NCBI RefSeq assembly: GCF_021025955.1
Contig: NZ_JAJNCL010000003.1
Span: 124,001-188,000 of the forward strand
DNA length: 64,000 nt
Source: Rhodococcus qingshengii
Lineage (GTDB): Bacteria; Actinomycetota; Actinomycetes; Mycobacteriales; Mycobacteriaceae
Direction of reading: 5' to 3'
Shown here one piece after another: positions 1-8,405 of this stretch (positions are counted from its first letter, which is position 1; every line of letters begins with the position of its first letter). A program made the translations under genes and the position numbers. The notes under the pieces were generated by a model, which searched no databases, had not been told where the DNA came from, and worked only from the letters and a program-made list of their open reading frames with translations.

Positions 1-618
1 GTCATCGTCACGATCATGGTCCTGTGGATGCGCACGGCAGCGAAGAACATTTCCGGGGATCTGAAAGCCGGAATGGAAAGGGCGCTGATCGCCGGCCCCG
101 TCGCCATTCTGTCGCTGTCGTTCTTCGCTGTTGGTCGTGAAGGCGTCGAGACGGCGTTGCTCATGGTCGGATATGCCGAGAACACCGCGGGCAGCTCCTG
201 GCCGTTGGTCGGATTGCTCCTCGGAATCCTCGTGGCCGCCGTCTTGACCGTCGCCATGTACTTCGGCGCCCTCCGTCTCAACCTGACGACGTTCTTCCGG
301 TACACAGCGATCTTCCTTATCGTGGTTGCCGCCGGAATCCTCTCGTACGGTGTTCGCGCTCTACAGACCGGAAACGTCCTGCCGGGCGGTTCGAATCTCG
401 CGTTCAACCTGACGCCCGGCTATGACCCGTCGACCTGGTACGGCACCGTCCTCGCCGGAATCTTCAACTTCCGCCCGGACCCGACCGTCCTGCAAGCCGT
501 CGCGTGGGTCGTCTACCTCGTAGTCGTCCTCGCGCTCTTCCTGCGTCCCCTTCCGTCGAGCCCTTCGGCGCCGACAACCCCGCCTGCGCACGACACACAC
601 GTTCCCGAGAAATCCTGA
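1..618 (+). CDS. efeU: Iron permease EfeU/FTR1 family, C-terminal part (5' end outside window)
   Basis: The reading frame is open from base 1, so the gene starts upstream of the window; about 205 C-terminal residues are visible. It contains the second REGVET motif (REGxE, the iron-binding signature of FTR1/EfeU permeases) followed by several hydrophobic segments. The family imports ferrous iron across the cytoplasmic membrane as part of EfeUOB. The stop at 616-618 is 14 bases before efeO, and efeB follows directly, giving the complete efeUOB order. The hydrophilic Pro/Thr-rich tail after the last membrane segment is normal for actinobacterial homologues. Confidence is high from motif and context together. 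Confidence 0.93.
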   Translation, partial: VIVTIMVLWMRTAAKNISGDLKAGMERALIAGPVAILSLSFFAVGREGVETALLMVGYAENTAGSSWPLVGLLLGILVAAVLTVAMYFGALRLNLTTFFRYTAIFLIVVAAGILSYGVRALQTGNVLPGGSNLAFNLTPGYDPSTWYGTVLAGIFNFRPDPTVLQAVAWVVYLVVVLALFLRPLPSSPSAPTTPPAHDTHVPEKS

Positions 619-632
619 GAGGCATTGCCGAC

Positions 633-1763
633 ATGCGTAAATCCACCCTCGTACTGGCCACGGCTGCGGTACTTCCCTTCTCCCTCGCCGCGTGCACCGA
701 GAAGACGACGGCGAGCGACGGCGATATCGTCGTCACGGCCACCGACGATTCGTGTGACGTCAGTGCCACCACCGGAACTACTGGCAGTTCGACGTTCCAG
801 GTGACGAACAACGGCTCGAAGGTCACCGAGTTCTACGTCTTCGCCGAGGGTGATCGAGCGATGGGTGAAGTCGAGAACATCGGCCCCGGCCTTACCCGGC
901 AGCTGATCGTCTCTCTCCCCGAGGCTGCGACCTATCAACTCGCATGCAAGCCGGGCATGGTCGGAACCGGCATCCGTCAGGACTTCGTCGTCACGGGCGA
1001 TTCGCAGGCGGCCACCGACGAGAGCGGCCAACTCGCCGAAGCTGCCGACGGTTACCGGCGGTACATCCGCAGCCAGATCGTCGCGCTGCAGGACACCGCA
1101 GCTCAGTTCGTCGCCGCCGTCCAGTCCGCCAACGTCGACCAGGCGAAGGCACTGTTCCCGATCGCACGTACCTACTACGAGCGCATCGAGCCCGAAGCCG
1201 AGAGCTTCGGCGAACTCGATCCCAAGCTGGACCTGCGCGAAGCAGATCTGGAGCCCGGTCAGGTCTGGACGGGATTCCACCGCCTCGAGAAGGATTTGTG
1301 GGTCACCGGACTGCAGCCGGATACCAACGCAGTCGCCGATCAACTGCTCGAAGACATTCAATATCTTGCCGATCAGGTGAACGCCGAGGACTACACGATC
1401 GATCCAACCAAGATCGCCGGCGACGCCCAAGGACTGCTCGACGAGATCTCGACTTCCAAGATCACCGGTGAGGAAGACATCTTCTCGCATACCGACCTGT
1501 GGGACTTCCAGGCCAACGTCGACGGCTCGCAAGCTGCGATCGCGGCACTGAACCCGATTCTGCAGGAACGTAATCCCGAGCTCGCCCAGCGCATCGCCGA
1601 CCGATTCGCCGACCTCGACGCCGCGCTGGCACAATTCCGCGTCGGCGACGGATTTGTTTACTACGACACCGTTACCGAGGCGCAGCGTCAGGAACTCTCA
1701 CGTAAAATCGATGCCCTGTCCGCCGAGGTCAGCCAGGTCCAGGAAGTAGTTGCGGGGCAGTAG
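633..1763 (+). CDS. efeO: EfeO-type iron uptake lipoprotein (cupredoxin plus M75 peptidase-like domain)
   Basis: 376 residues. The ATG at 633 is chosen because it opens a lipoprotein signal peptide with the lipobox LAAC (Cys21); the longer frame from 504 would run back into efeU and put a polar stretch before the signal. An N-terminal cupredoxin-like domain (about 30-125) is followed by the helical EfeO/M75 domain, with the metal-binding HxxE motif seen as HRLE in GFHRLEKDLW. EfeO is thought to bind iron outside the membrane and pass it to EfeU. Its stop is immediately followed by the efeB ATG, so the two are translationally linked. Confidence 0.93.
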   Translation: MRKSTLVLATAAVLPFSLAACTEKTTASDGDIVVTATDDSCDVSATTGTTGSSTFQVTNNGSKVTEFYVFAEGDRAMGEVENIGPGLTRQLIVSLPEAATYQLACKPGMVGTGIRQDFVVTGDSQAATDESGQLAEAADGYRRYIRSQIVALQDTAAQFVAAVQSANVDQAKALFPIARTYYERIEPEAESFGELDPKLDLREADLEPGQVWTGFHRLEKDLWVTGLQPDTNAVADQLLEDIQYLADQVNAEDYTIDPTKIAGDAQGLLDEISTSKITGEEDIFSHTDLWDFQANVDGSQAAIAALNPILQERNPELAQRIADRFADLDAALAQFRVGDGFVYYDTVTEAQRQELSRKIDALSAEVSQVQEVVAGQ

Positions 1764-3044
1764 ATGACTGATTCACCAGAAGGCACGCCCGCTGCGGGAA
1801 ACGCAGCACCGCAGGGAGTTTCACGACGCCGATTGTTCGGCGCCGTGGGAGCCGGCGCAGTCCTGGCCGGTGCCGGTGCCGTCATCGGACGGGTGACCGC
1901 CGACGACAATTCCGGCGCAAATCACGCAGATGTGGTGGCCTTCCGCGGTGAACATCAGGCAGGCATCACGACGCCGGCCCAGGATCGCATGCACTTCGTC
2001 GCATTCGACGTGACAACGAAATCACGTGACGAACTGATCACGCTGCTGCAGACGTGGACGGCGATGGCCGAACGAATGACTGCGGGTCAGGAAGCAACCG
2101 AGGACGGCGCGACCGGCGACGGCCCGTACGCACCGCCGAGCGATACCGGCGAGGCTCTCGATCTGGCGCCGTCGCAACTCACCCTGACCATCGGATTCGG
2201 ACCGTCCCTTTTCGACGACCGTTTTGGGCTCGCGGACAAGAAACCTGCTGCCCTGCTGGACCTTCCCCACTTCCGTGCTGACAACCTCGACGCGAATCGC
2301 AGCGGGGGTGACATCGCCATCCAAGCGTGCGCCAACGATCCCCAGGTTGCCGTGCATGCGATCCGCAACCTCGCACGAGTCGCTTTCGGGACTGCGTCGG
2401 TCAAATGGTCGCAACTCGGGTTCGGACGAACGTCCTCGACCTCGACGACGCAGGCGACACCACGAAATCTGTTCGGATTCAAGGACGGAACCGCCAACAT
2501 CAAGGCAGAAGATCCAGACGCGCTCGCCCAGCACGTCTGGGTCGGCCCCAACGACGATCAGGCCTGGATGGCAGGCGGATCGTTCCTCGTCGCCAGACGC
2601 ATTCGGATGCTGATCGAGCAGTGGGACCGCGCAGTTCTCAAGGAACAGGAAGCCGTCATCGGCCGCTCCAAACGGAGAGGAGCGCCGCTCGGCGGCAAAG
2701 ACGAGTTCGATGAGCTCGATCTCGACTCCAAAATGGGACACGACTTCGTTATCCCAGAGAATTCACACGTGCGCCTGGCCTCGGCCGAGGAACTCGGTGG
2801 GATTCAGATCCTGCGCCGCGGATACAACTTCACCGACGGCTCCGACGGCTTCGGCCACCTGGACGCGGGACTGTTCTTCGTCGCGTATTGCCGGAATCCA
2901 GTCGAGCAGTTTGTTCCGATGCAGCAGAACCTTTCGCGGCACGATGCGTTGAACGAATACATCCAGCACGTCGGTTCTGCAGTCTTCGCCTGCCCTGGTG
3001 GTCTCGCCGACGGGAGCTACTGGGGCTCCACGCTGTTCGCGTAG
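1764..3044 (+). CDS. efeB: EfeB, Tat-exported Dyp-type haem peroxidase
   Basis: 426 residues. The N-terminus carries a twin-arginine signal (SRRRLFG, residues 20-26, then a hydrophobic stretch), so export of a folded haem protein is expected. The Dyp signature GFKDG is at 238-242 (catalytic Asp241) and a candidate proximal haem ligand is His335 in NSHVR. In EfeUOB systems EfeB works outside the membrane and is linked to ferrous iron oxidation or iron release from haem. The ATG follows the efeO stop with no gap. The 3' end overlaps the convergent glycosyltransferase gene by 28 bases. Confidence 0.94.
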   Translation: MTDSPEGTPAAGNAAPQGVSRRRLFGAVGAGAVLAGAGAVIGRVTADDNSGANHADVVAFRGEHQAGITTPAQDRMHFVAFDVTTKSRDELITLLQTWTAMAERMTAGQEATEDGATGDGPYAPPSDTGEALDLAPSQLTLTIGFGPSLFDDRFGLADKKPAALLDLPHFRADNLDANRSGGDIAIQACANDPQVAVHAIRNLARVAFGTASVKWSQLGFGRTSSTSTTQATPRNLFGFKDGTANIKAEDPDALAQHVWVGPNDDQAWMAGGSFLVARRIRMLIEQWDRAVLKEQEAVIGRSKRRGAPLGGKDEFDELDLDSKMGHDFVIPENSHVRLASAEELGGIQILRRGYNFTDGSDGFGHLDAGLFFVAYCRNPVEQFVPMQQNLSRHDALNEYIQHVGSAVFACPGGLADGSYWGSTLFA

Positions 3045-4153
3045 CCGAAGACCGGGACACCAGTCCAGGTAGCGATCTCGGAACGAAATCTGCGCACGGA
3101 GTACTTCTCGTGGGAGCGTGCACCATTCACGTCTACCACGGCGATATCTCGGATGCACTCGGCCACCGATTCCCAACTGTCGTCGTGAAAATGGAGTCCA
3201 TCGACACCAGGTGTCACGGTTTCCGACGCTCCCCCGATGCTGTTCGTAATCACGCGCGCACCCGCAGCCATCGCCTCCACCGGCATGATTCCGAAGTCTT
3301 CGATCGCCGGAAAGACGTATGCGAGTGCCTGCTGATACAGCGCGAAAAGCAACGCATCCGAGGGGCGACGAACAATTCGAACGGGAACCGACGCAGAGTC
3401 AGCCATTGCGCGGAGCCGATCCTCTTCCGGGCCCGACCCTGCGATGACAGCAGCCGTCCCGGCCCGCTCGGCTGCCCGGATCACCCAGTCCAATCGCTTG
3501 TACGGAATGAACCTGGAGGCACCGAGAACGAATGGCGACGGCAAACTGGATAGTAGCTGAAGCTCGTTTTCGCTCAATCTGGATCGCCAATCATCGACAG
3601 CGGAGATCCGATCGACGTCCACCGGGGGGTGAATGACCCGCGATTGCACGCCCCAGGCGCGCTCGACCCGCCGACGAACAAACTCGCTGTTCGCTGCGAA
3701 CGAAGCCCCTTCTGACGCCCGTTTGCGGTCGATTTTGCGCAGAATGGGTGATCCCAGCCTCGCGAGTGGCGAGTTTCCACGCTCGTCCAGTTCGGGATTC
3801 CACACGTACCTGGCAGGGGTGTGCACGTAGACGAATTTCCGGAATCGTGCAGACTGCTCTTTGAATGTTGCGTGATGGGCGAACACGTGGGAACTGATCA
3901 GCGCGAAGTCATAGCCGCGATTCTCCAACCCTCGCCAGGTGAACGGCATGACGGGCAATGAGAGCGCTTTGCTACGGCGCAATGGTGTTGCAGCGAGCAC
4001 ACTTTCGTTGACATCGGTCGTCGAGTAACGCCCCGGAGCATCGTTCCACAGGCAGTACAGGTCAGCATCCGGATAACAGTTGACGAACTCGTCCAGCACC
4101 TTCTCTGCGCCGCCTGAACGCTCGATCCATTCGTGGACGAGTACACCTGACAT
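3017..4153 (-). CDS. GT4-family glycosyltransferase
   Basis: 378 residues with a GT-B layout. The C-terminal half has the nucleotide-sugar-binding EX7E motif (EDFGIMPVE) and the preceding strand FVLGASRFIPYKRLDW typical of GT4 enzymes; the N-terminus (VHEWIERSGGAEKVLDE) matches the acceptor-side glycine-rich loop of this family. It is cytosolic or membrane-associated and should add a sugar to a lipid-linked glycan. It is transcribed divergently from the polysaccharide operon starting at 4270; the shared 116-base intergenic region holds an ARE-like element, so the two sides are probably co-regulated. Donor and acceptor cannot be read from sequence. Confidence 0.88.
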   Translation of the reverse strand: MSGVLVHEWIERSGGAEKVLDEFVNCYPDADLYCLWNDAPGRYSTTDVNESVLAATPLRRSKALSLPVMPFTWRGLENRGYDFALISSHVFAHHATFKEQSARFRKFVYVHTPARYVWNPELDERGNSPLARLGSPILRKIDRKRASEGASFAANSEFVRRRVERAWGVQSRVIHPPVDVDRISAVDDWRSRLSENELQLLSSLPSPFVLGASRFIPYKRLDWVIRAAERAGTAAVIAGSGPEEDRLRAMADSASVPVRIVRRPSDALLFALYQQALAYVFPAIEDFGIMPVEAMAAGARVITNSIGGASETVTPGVDGLHFHDDSWESVAECIRDIAVVDVNGARSHEKYSVRRFRSEIATWTGVPVFGYANSVEPQ

Positions 4154-4213
4154 TTCGGACTCCTATGCGCTTTTTCTACGCTTCACAGACCTAGAGACTG
4201 TCTCTACGCGATC

Positions 4214-4247
4214 AAACGGGCTAATGGTATGTTTACCAGCAACATAC
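4214..4247. promoter_or_regulatory. ARE-like element and overlapping inverted repeat in divergent glycan promoter
   Basis: 4214-4234 reads AAACGGGC-N5-GTATGTTT, the 8-5-8 layout of the sites at 18713, 30284 and 58712. The right half is an exact reverse complement of AAACATAC; the left half matches 5 of 8. An overlapping perfect inverted repeat has arms GTATGTT (4227-4233) and AACATAC (4241-4247) around 7 bases. It lies between two divergent starts (4153 and 4270). Binding by the TetR protein at 30389-31030 is inferred from its family. Confidence 0.5.
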
Positions 4248-4269
4248 AGGCAACCGAACTTGACCGGGA

Positions 4270-6027
4270 GTGATCACCATCGAGACCCAACTGGCCACAT
4301 GGTTCGGGTCGGCAGACAAGCCGTTGCTCGGATTCGTTCACGTACCCATCTCGGGCACTGCCCGTGAAGCCGTGGTCATGTGTCCCCCGCTGGGCAAGGA
4401 GCACATCGACACCTATCGCGGCATGCGACTACTCGGCGAAAAACTCGCGGCACGAGGAATGGCTGCTTTTCGTTTCGAGTACGCGGGAGTCGGCGACTCA
4501 GCCGGCGCAGAAGACGATCCTGTCGCTCTCACCTTCTGGCTGGAGAGCATTGTCAGTGCTGTGGACTACGTCCGACGGGCGGGCGCAGAATCCGTGAGCA
4601 TCGTTGGACTGAGGGTAGGGGCACTACTGGCAGCGTCGGCATTGGAGGCATGTGGGACCGTCAACTCGATAGTCCTGTGGGACCCAATTCTGACCGGCCG
4701 CAACTACCTCAGGGAACAACGTGCGTTCTATGCGATCAGCGTCGGAGAGGACGATCCCACCGACTCACGCGTGTCGATCATGGGTGGCGTGCTGGCACCC
4801 GAATGCGCCGACCAATTGTCACGTCTCCGCATCACCGGGCCATTTCTCGGACGCCCGCACACGCTTCTGGCCGTGAAGTCTTCGGCAGTGGAGAGCAGGG
4901 CTGTCGCCGGGCTCGCAGCAACTCTCGATCCCGAGATGATGATCTTGGAGAACCACGACGCGTTCACCTCGCCCCCCAGTTTCTACGTCGACATTCCTTA
5001 CGACCACATCGAAGAACTGGCCGAATGGGTGGCTGAGCACGCCCCGGTGACTTCGCACGCTTTCACTCCGGCGATTACCACGACGGCACGTGTCGCAGTG
5101 ACACCCAGTGGCGACGAGGTTTTCGAATCACTCGAACGCGTGGGACCCAGCAAACTGTTTGCGATACGTACCCATCCCGCTGGAACAGAATCGCCTGGAG
5201 GCACTCTGGCCCCGCCCACTCCCGAGCGAGGCTTGTTGTTCTACACCACAGCTGTGGAGCACCGCTGTGGCCCAGGCCGCTCATGGGTGACTATCGCGCG
5301 TGAGGCTGCTGAACATGGGGTGACCAGCCTTCGATTCGACCGTCGTGGTGTCGGTGACACCGGACCGATTCGCGCCGACATGCCGACCGCTGTGTATTCC
5401 CGAAACGCCGACGAGGACGCCCTGGCTGCCGTCGACGCTCTGGGCGCGGACCCCAAGAATCTGATTCTGGCGGGATTGTGCTCCGGCGGCTGGACCGCAG
5501 CATCGGTCGCTCTGAAAGTCGGCGCCCGTTCCACCGTTCTCGTCGACATGATCCTGTGGTCGGTACGACGGAAGAAGTCGCTCGTCGACGCCGTGTTGCC
5601 GGAGGCTCCGCGGGCCATTTCTGACGGCGAGAAGCAGAAGCTGCCGTTCAAGGCCTCCCTTAAAGCTCAACTACAGTCCCGATTGCCGTACCTCGCATGG
5701 AAGCTGTTGGGGCAGAGGGGAATTACCCAGGTTCCCGAGGTACTGCTCGATGCACTCGACAAGAAGGGCGTGCACGCGACGGTGGTTCTCTCGCCGGCGG
5801 ATGTCGATTGGTTCCGGCAACAGCGTGGGCCCGAAGGGATCGCCAGAATGGCTCGTCGCGGGTACGACTTCGACGCCATCATGGCGCCCGTCGGTGACCA
5901 CCCGGCATATCACCGTGACCTTCGAACCCTCATCCAGTCCTCGGCAGTTTCCGCCGTCGCCACCCAGTTCGGAGGATCGAAACCGGGACAGTGCGTCTCG
6001 CGAACGACGAGCGGACGGTCGATGTGA
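4270..6027 (+). CDS. Tandem alpha/beta-hydrolase-fold protein with altered nucleophile elbows
   Basis: 585 residues, GTG start. Two alpha/beta-hydrolase-like halves are visible: residues about 20-260 and 295-560. Each has the oxyanion-side strand plus a GVGD motif (RFEYAGVGDS and RFDRRGVGDT). The elbow that normally reads GxSxG is GLRVG (113-117, Arg in the nucleophile place) in the first half and GLCSG (402-406, Cys404) in the second. The first pattern resembles exosortase-associated hydrolase-like proteins of polysaccharide loci. No signal peptide is evident. It is the first gene of the glycan operon and overlaps the next gene by 4 bases (GTGA). A role in modifying the glycan or its lipid carrier is possible but unproven. 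Confidence 0.7.
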   Translation: MITIETQLATWFGSADKPLLGFVHVPISGTAREAVVMCPPLGKEHIDTYRGMRLLGEKLAARGMAAFRFEYAGVGDSAGAEDDPVALTFWLESIVSAVDYVRRAGAESVSIVGLRVGALLAASALEACGTVNSIVLWDPILTGRNYLREQRAFYAISVGEDDPTDSRVSIMGGVLAPECADQLSRLRITGPFLGRPHTLLAVKSSAVESRAVAGLAATLDPEMMILENHDAFTSPPSFYVDIPYDHIEELAEWVAEHAPVTSHAFTPAITTTARVAVTPSGDEVFESLERVGPSKLFAIRTHPAGTESPGGTLAPPTPERGLLFYTTAVEHRCGPGRSWVTIAREAAEHGVTSLRFDRRGVGDTGPIRADMPTAVYSRNADEDALAAVDALGADPKNLILAGLCSGGWTAASVALKVGARSTVLVDMILWSVRRKKSLVDAVLPEAPRAISDGEKQKLPFKASLKAQLQSRLPYLAWKLLGQRGITQVPEVLLDALDKKGVHATVVLSPADVDWFRQQRGPEGIARMARRGYDFDAIMAPVGDHPAYHRDLRTLIQSSAVSAVATQFGGSKPGQCVSRTTSGRSM

Positions 6028-7436
6028 ATATCGCCACCCTGCTGATCGGTGCGGTACTGGGTGCCGTCGTGTGCGCGGCCATTTACCAGCGGCCACAGCG
6101 TGGCGTCCTGCTGGTGGCGCTGTTCGCCCCGTTGCACGGGTTGCTGGCGATCATCCCGAACGGCACGGCGTTGGCGGGGTGGAAGGAAGGTCTCATCCTC
6201 CTCACTTTGATATGCGCTTTCCTGAGCCCGAATCGCCACGGAGTCATTCGGCCGTCGATGCCGTGGTGGCCCGCAGCAGTCGTGTGGGTGGCGATGGGGT
6301 GCGTGTCGGCATTCGCCCTGTCCGGTCTGGGGAGTCTCGGCTCGATCAAGATCACCTACTTCTACATGCTGCTTCCCCTCATTCTGTGGCGCGCGCCGTT
6401 CACTCGTGAGGATCGTGATCATCTCGTCTCGATCCTGATGGGGGTGGGAATCCTCGCCGCAGTGGTCGGTCTGCTTCAACAAGTGGTCGGACCCGAATTC
6501 CTCGTCGGTCTCGGGTACAGCTACACCGAGGAGATACGTATCACCGGTGGGATTCTGCGGAGTTTCAGCACGTTCACCGGTCCGTTCGCATTCGGCCTGT
6601 ACGTGATGCTCAGCCTAGTTGTGGGGTTGTCCGTCAGTCTCAACGAGCCGACGCGTCTGCGGAACATGATCTTCCTTGCCGCCACGCCCATCATGATCGC
6701 CGGTATGGGGGTGTCCATCGTGCGGGCCAGCTACATCGGTTTCGCTGCCGGTCTCCTCTGGCTGGCGATCTACAAGTACAAGTCGCTGCTGGTGCTGTTC
6801 GCTGCCGCAGCCGCTGCCATCCCGATCGCTCTCCTTCTCACGCCCACTTCCGTGATGAAAGCGTTGTTCTCCTCGAACAGTCTCGAGGAACGTGGCAACG
6901 GTTGGTCGGAGACGGTCAGCTCACTGTGGGTGAATCCACTCGGACAAGGTGTCGGCGCGACCGGATCTGCTGCAGCGAAGGCCGCGGAACTGGCGCATCC
7001 CATGATCAACACATTGACGATCAAGGCAGCTACGACGCTGCGTCTGATCCCGTACCAGCCTGACAACTACTACATGAAGGTCGCCGTCGAGCTGGGACCG
7101 ATCGGGCTGTGGGTATTCACGTTGATCTTGGTGTCGGCGGCCGTCACGGGACTCCGTGCATCGCGCATCCTCCCCGGCCAGGACGGCGCTCTTTCGTTAG
7201 GCGTGAGTGCCTCGATCATCGCCGCATGCGTCGCGTCCCTGGTCTCGACCTACTTCGAAATTTTTCCACTCGACCTTTACTTCTGGTTACTGATAGGAAC
7301 CGCAGGATGCGCACTGAGCCAACACCACTCGGAGAAAACCGCGACACTCGGTCCGGAATCACCTACGGAGCCATGGCCCTCCGACCCGGCGGTGGTGGGG
7401 TCCAGACCTACGCCCGTGAGCTCCTCTCCGAGCTAG
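6024..7436 (+). CDS. Polytopic membrane protein, Wzy / O-antigen ligase-like
   Basis: About 470 residues with ten or more hydrophobic segments and a large extracytoplasmic loop near residues 280-350, the layout of Wzy polymerases and O-antigen ligases (PF04932-like). In a Wzx/Wzy pathway it would polymerise flipped repeat units on the outer face of the membrane. I chose GTG 6024, which overlaps the upstream stop as GTGA. A GTG at 5991 with a distant GGAGG is an alternative that adds 11 polar residues. The 3' end overlaps the next gene by 130 bases in another frame. The family has low sequence conservation, so the call rests on topology and neighbours (GT, Wzx, Wzz). Confidence 0.72.
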   Translation: MNIATLLIGAVLGAVVCAAIYQRPQRGVLLVALFAPLHGLLAIIPNGTALAGWKEGLILLTLICAFLSPNRHGVIRPSMPWWPAAVVWVAMGCVSAFALSGLGSLGSIKITYFYMLLPLILWRAPFTREDRDHLVSILMGVGILAAVVGLLQQVVGPEFLVGLGYSYTEEIRITGGILRSFSTFTGPFAFGLYVMLSLVVGLSVSLNEPTRLRNMIFLAATPIMIAGMGVSIVRASYIGFAAGLLWLAIYKYKSLLVLFAAAAAAIPIALLLTPTSVMKALFSSNSLEERGNGWSETVSSLWVNPLGQGVGATGSAAAKAAELAHPMINTLTIKAATTLRLIPYQPDNYYMKVAVELGPIGLWVFTLILVSAAVTGLRASRILPGQDGALSLGVSASIIAACVASLVSTYFEIFPLDLYFWLLIGTAGCALSQHHSEKTATLGPESPTEPWPSDPAVVGSRPTPVSSSPS

Positions 7437-8395
7437 TTCCGTTGATCGGCGCTTCCGCAAAGCTGAGCGCCACTGTGCAACAGGACGCAATCGGTGAGCT
7501 TCCGCCGGCGATGGAACCGATCAGCCGTCCCGTCGTCGCCGGCGTCCGCCGAGCAGCGTGGGCGATGGTCCCGATCAGCGGAACTGACCTCTTCCACAGT
7601 CTCGACGTCGATATTCCATTACGGCAGCGAGGCCTGACCGTATCGACCTTCCACGACATGTCGGTGTTCGACGTCCCATGGGCATTCAGTAAGTTTCGGG
7701 CCACCGGCGAGCGACAACTTCTGTCCATGGCGCTGCGTAAGGCAGATGTCATCATCGCGGTATCCGACTTCACGGCCGAACGCATCAAAGCCTTGAGTGG
7801 TCGCGACGCTGTGGTCACCCCCCTGGCGCCGGCGCCGTGGGCCACCATGCCCACCGACGCCGAAGTCGCGGATGTACGGGGACGCCTCGGTCTTCCCGAA
7901 CGATTTGTACTCCAAGTCGGGACGATCGAGCCCCGCAAGGATGTCGCGTTGGTAGCCGACGCCTGCCGTGAACTGGACATACCGTTTCTTCTCGCCGGTT
8001 CCGGTTCCACGGGACCCGATGCTCCGGAACACTCTGTCGGCCTCGGTTACGTTGCGACAGAGGATCTTCCCGCACTGTATTCAGCGGCTACGGCCGTCGC
8101 GTACTCGTCGCGATACGAAGGATTCGGACTCCCACCGCTCGAAGCCATGGCATGTGGCGGCGCGGTGGTCGCCAGCGCCGTAGGCGCGCTCCCCGATTTC
8201 GCCGACAACGGCGCTGTCCTGGTGAAAACTCACGACAAGGATTCCTGGGTTCGAGCACTCCGATCGGTGATCGACGATGCCGACTTTAACCGCACCCTTC
8301 GATCCGCGGCACCTGAAGTCGCGGCGCGATCGACCTGGACTCGAACCGCTGAACTCACCGTCGACAGCTATCGATCAGCGGGACTGAGCGTGTGA
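7307..8395 (+). CDS. GT4-family glycosyltransferase
   Basis: 362 residues from ATG 7307, preceded by an AGG-rich ribosome site. Translation could begin further upstream in the frame, but this start places the first beta strand and the glycine-rich loop (RPGGGGVQTYARELL) near the N-terminus as in other GT4 enzymes. The donor-site strand FVLQVGTIEPRKD and the EX7E motif (EGFGLPPLE) are present. Its 5' end lies inside the 3' end of the Wzy-like gene, so it is read from the same transcript. It should act on the cytosolic face, extending the lipid-linked repeat unit; sugar specificity is unknown. Confidence 0.88.
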   Translation: MRTEPTPLGENRDTRSGITYGAMALRPGGGGVQTYARELLSELVPLIGASAKLSATVQQDAIGELPPAMEPISRPVVAGVRRAAWAMVPISGTDLFHSLDVDIPLRQRGLTVSTFHDMSVFDVPWAFSKFRATGERQLLSMALRKADVIIAVSDFTAERIKALSGRDAVVTPLAPAPWATMPTDAEVADVRGRLGLPERFVLQVGTIEPRKDVALVADACRELDIPFLLAGSGSTGPDAPEHSVGLGYVATEDLPALYSAATAVAYSSRYEGFGLPPLEAMACGGAVVASAVGALPDFADNGAVLVKTHDKDSWVRALRSVIDDADFNRTLRSAAPEVAARSTWTRTAELTVDSYRSAGLSV

Positions 8396-8405
8396 GTTGG
8401 CATTC

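Noticed and set aside
504-632. Longer start for efeO at 504
   Set aside because: It would overlap efeU by over 100 bases and put 43 polar residues before a clear lipoprotein signal.
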